From a bacterium (GTDB lineage Bacteria > Vulcanimicrobiota > Vulcanimicrobiia > Vulcanimicrobiales > Vulcanimicrobiaceae), in the NCBI GenBank assembly GCA_021805775.1, contig JAJZED010000014.1, positions 1-64,000 on the forward strand: a DNA stretch of 64,000 nucleotides. Direction: 5' to 3'. A program made the translations under genes and the position numbers. Shown piece by piece: positions 62,835 through 64,000 of the stretch (the first letter of the stretch is position 1; each line of letters starts with the position of its first letter). The notes under the pieces were generated by a model that made no database searches, was not told the origin of the DNA, and saw nothing but the letters and a program-made list of their open reading frames with translations.

Positions 62835-64000
62835 GTGCAGACGAGAGATACAAGCGAGCGCGCGCGTGCGGTTCTCGCAGGCGGTTGCGATTCGCCCGTA
62901 AGGAGCGGCCATTCCATCGGTGCCCCGATGTTCGTGCAAGCGAGCGCGCGGGGCGCCTACGCCTATGACGAACATGGGCGGCGGTACATCGATTACATCA
63001 TGGGGTACGGCCCGTTGCTCTTCGGGCATACGCATCCGGCGTTGGTCGCCGACCTCGATACCCTCGCCGCTTCCGGATGGATATGGGGAACGACGCACCC
63101 GGAAGAGATTCGCCTCGCGGAGCGCATTCGCAACTATCTCCCCGCGATGGAGCGAATGCGCTTCACTTCTACCGGAACCGAAGCGGTGATGGGGGCCGTT
63201 CGCGTCGCTCGCGCATCGACGCGCCGGTCGATCGTCGTAAAATTTGCCGGAAACTATCACGGCCACTCCGATCTCGCGCTCTTCGACGCCGGCGCTTCGG
63301 CGCATACCGACGATGCGTCGCGCAGCGGCATCCCTTATGGCGTCACGCAAGATGTCATCGTTGCCCGCTACAACGATCTCGACGACCTCGATGCGAAGAT
63401 GAACGGGCGCGAAGGCGATATCGCGGCGATCCTCGTCGAACCGATCGTCGGAAATATGGGGTACGTTACGCCGGTTCCGGGATTTCTCGCCGGTTTGCGC
63501 GCACGCGCCGACCGCGTTGGGGCGTTGCTGGTCTTCGATGAAGTGATAACCTGGTTGCGCCTCGGTCTTCACGGTGCTTCAGCGATCGTCGGCATCACCC
63601 CCGATCTGGTCACCGTCGGAAAAATTCTCGGCGGCGGCGCGCCGATAGCCGCATTCGGCGGCCGCGCCGAGGTGATGGCCGAGCTCGCTCCCGCCGGCCG
63701 GGTCTTCACCGGCGGAACGCACGCCGGCAATCCCGTCTCGGTCGGTATGGCGCATCGCGTGCTCGATCTTCTCGAATCGCATCCGCACTATTATCCGCAG
63801 ATGGAGACCCTCGCGGAGAGACTCGCATCCGGTATTCGCTCGCTATTCGCCGATCGCGCTTTGCCCTACGCGGTGGTGCAACACGCCTCGATCGTCGATT
63901 TTAAGTTTCGCGCCGGGGAACCGAATCGTAACTACGACGATGCGCGGCGCGCCGACAAGGAACTCTATCGCCGATATTACGACGCCATGCTGGCGCGCGG
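62835..64000 (+). CDS. hemL: Glutamate-1-semialdehyde 2,1-aminomutase-like enzyme, 3' end outside window
   Basis: This class III aminotransferase starts probably at GTG 62835 (SERARAVLAGGCDSPVRSG follows, as in HemL) and runs off the end. It has DEHGRRYIDYIMGYGPLLFG, RFTSTGTEAVMGAVRVAR, KFAGNYHGHSDLALF, LLVFDEVITWLRLGLHG and VTVGKILGGGAPIAAFGG with the PLP lysine. HemL makes 5-aminolevulinate for tetrapyrroles. FDEVITWLR replaces the usual FDEVMTGFR, so a related aminotransferase remains possible. ATG 62928 is an alternative but would cut conserved sequence. Confidence 0.8.
   Translation, partial: MQTRDTSERARAVLAGGCDSPVRSGHSIGAPMFVQASARGAYAYDEHGRRYIDYIMGYGPLLFGHTHPALVADLDTLAASGWIWGTTHPEEIRLAERIRNYLPAMERMRFTSTGTEAVMGAVRVARASTRRSIVVKFAGNYHGHSDLALFDAGASAHTDDASRSGIPYGVTQDVIVARYNDLDDLDAKMNGREGDIAAILVEPIVGNMGYVTPVPGFLAGLRARADRVGALLVFDEVITWLRLGLHGASAIVGITPDLVTVGKILGGGAPIAAFGGRAEVMAELAPAGRVFTGGTHAGNPVSVGMAHRVLDLLESHPHYYPQMETLAERLASGIRSLFADRALPYAVVQHASIVDFKFRAGEPNRNYDDARRADKELYRRYYDAMLAR

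Overview
The window comes from a moderately GC-rich bacterium with a two-membrane envelope (RND pump with TolC, many Sec/lipoprotein signals). The gene content (DUF2249-Crp fusion, FolK-FolE2 fusion, PabB-PabC fusion, ba3-type oxidase, propeller lipoproteins) would fit an uncultivated lineage such as Eremiobacterota/Vulcanimicrobiota (WPS-2). That placement is a guess, because no rRNA or marker gene is present.

Positions 1-30612 form a stacked defence island. From left to right it holds: an IS3-family end; a decayed metallophosphoesterase; an AbiE toxin-antitoxin pair; a chimera of a DrmD-type helicase N-terminus with a DUF3825-like C-terminus; a HEPN-like ORF; a broken GIY-YIG-like gene; and a RelE-like/SF1-helicase fusion. 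A 60-bp copy of the 3' part of tRNA-Thr(CGT) follows at 7495-7554. Next come five tightly coupled genes: drmA, drmB, a minimal SF1 helicase, an unrecognised 548-aa protein, and a nuclease-SF1 helicase. This looks like a DISARM-related system without the usual DISARM accessory genes. An intact IS3-family element (17853-19109) separates it from a second cassette: C5-cytosine methylase, Vsr, a doubly disrupted NgoMIV-like restriction enzyme, two uncharacterised proteins and a 1782-aa DUF1998 helicase. The order resembles Druantia type II with a restriction-modification module inside. A second copy of the tRNA-Thr 3' repeat (30553-30612), overlapped by a tyrosine integrase remnant, closes the island. 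The two repeats are direct, about 23 kb apart, and differ at 2 of 60 positions.

Positions 30977-37717 hold secreted or membrane proteins with narrow distribution: a signal-peptide protein, a GH16 lichenase-like lipoprotein, two unknown exported proteins, an IS fragment, a Vgb-like propeller lipoprotein and a small membrane protein.

Positions 37737-64000 are core genome. They carry a sulfur-assimilation operon (rhodanese, CysH, BNR-repeat protein) divergent from a ba3-type cytochrome oxidase operon. A convergent DUF2249-Crp/Fnr regulator follows, and a Crp/Fnr-like site lies in front of the oxidase. Next is a DUF2892-MFP-RND-TolC efflux operon, divergent from a CsoR/CstR-type repressor through a compact two-operator promoter. 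The rest comprises pabBC, an OPT transporter, SemiSWEET, msrAB, dacB, lysA, manA, folK-folE2, an M48 protease, an Mrp-type Fe-S ATPase and a partial hemL.

Two genes (abiEi, cstR/csoR) have a good -35/-10 pair whose -10 box ends exactly 6 nt before the start codon, and msrA has a similar -10. Leaderless transcription is therefore probably common in this organism. Several genes carry single-base lesions, which could be true decay or assembly error.
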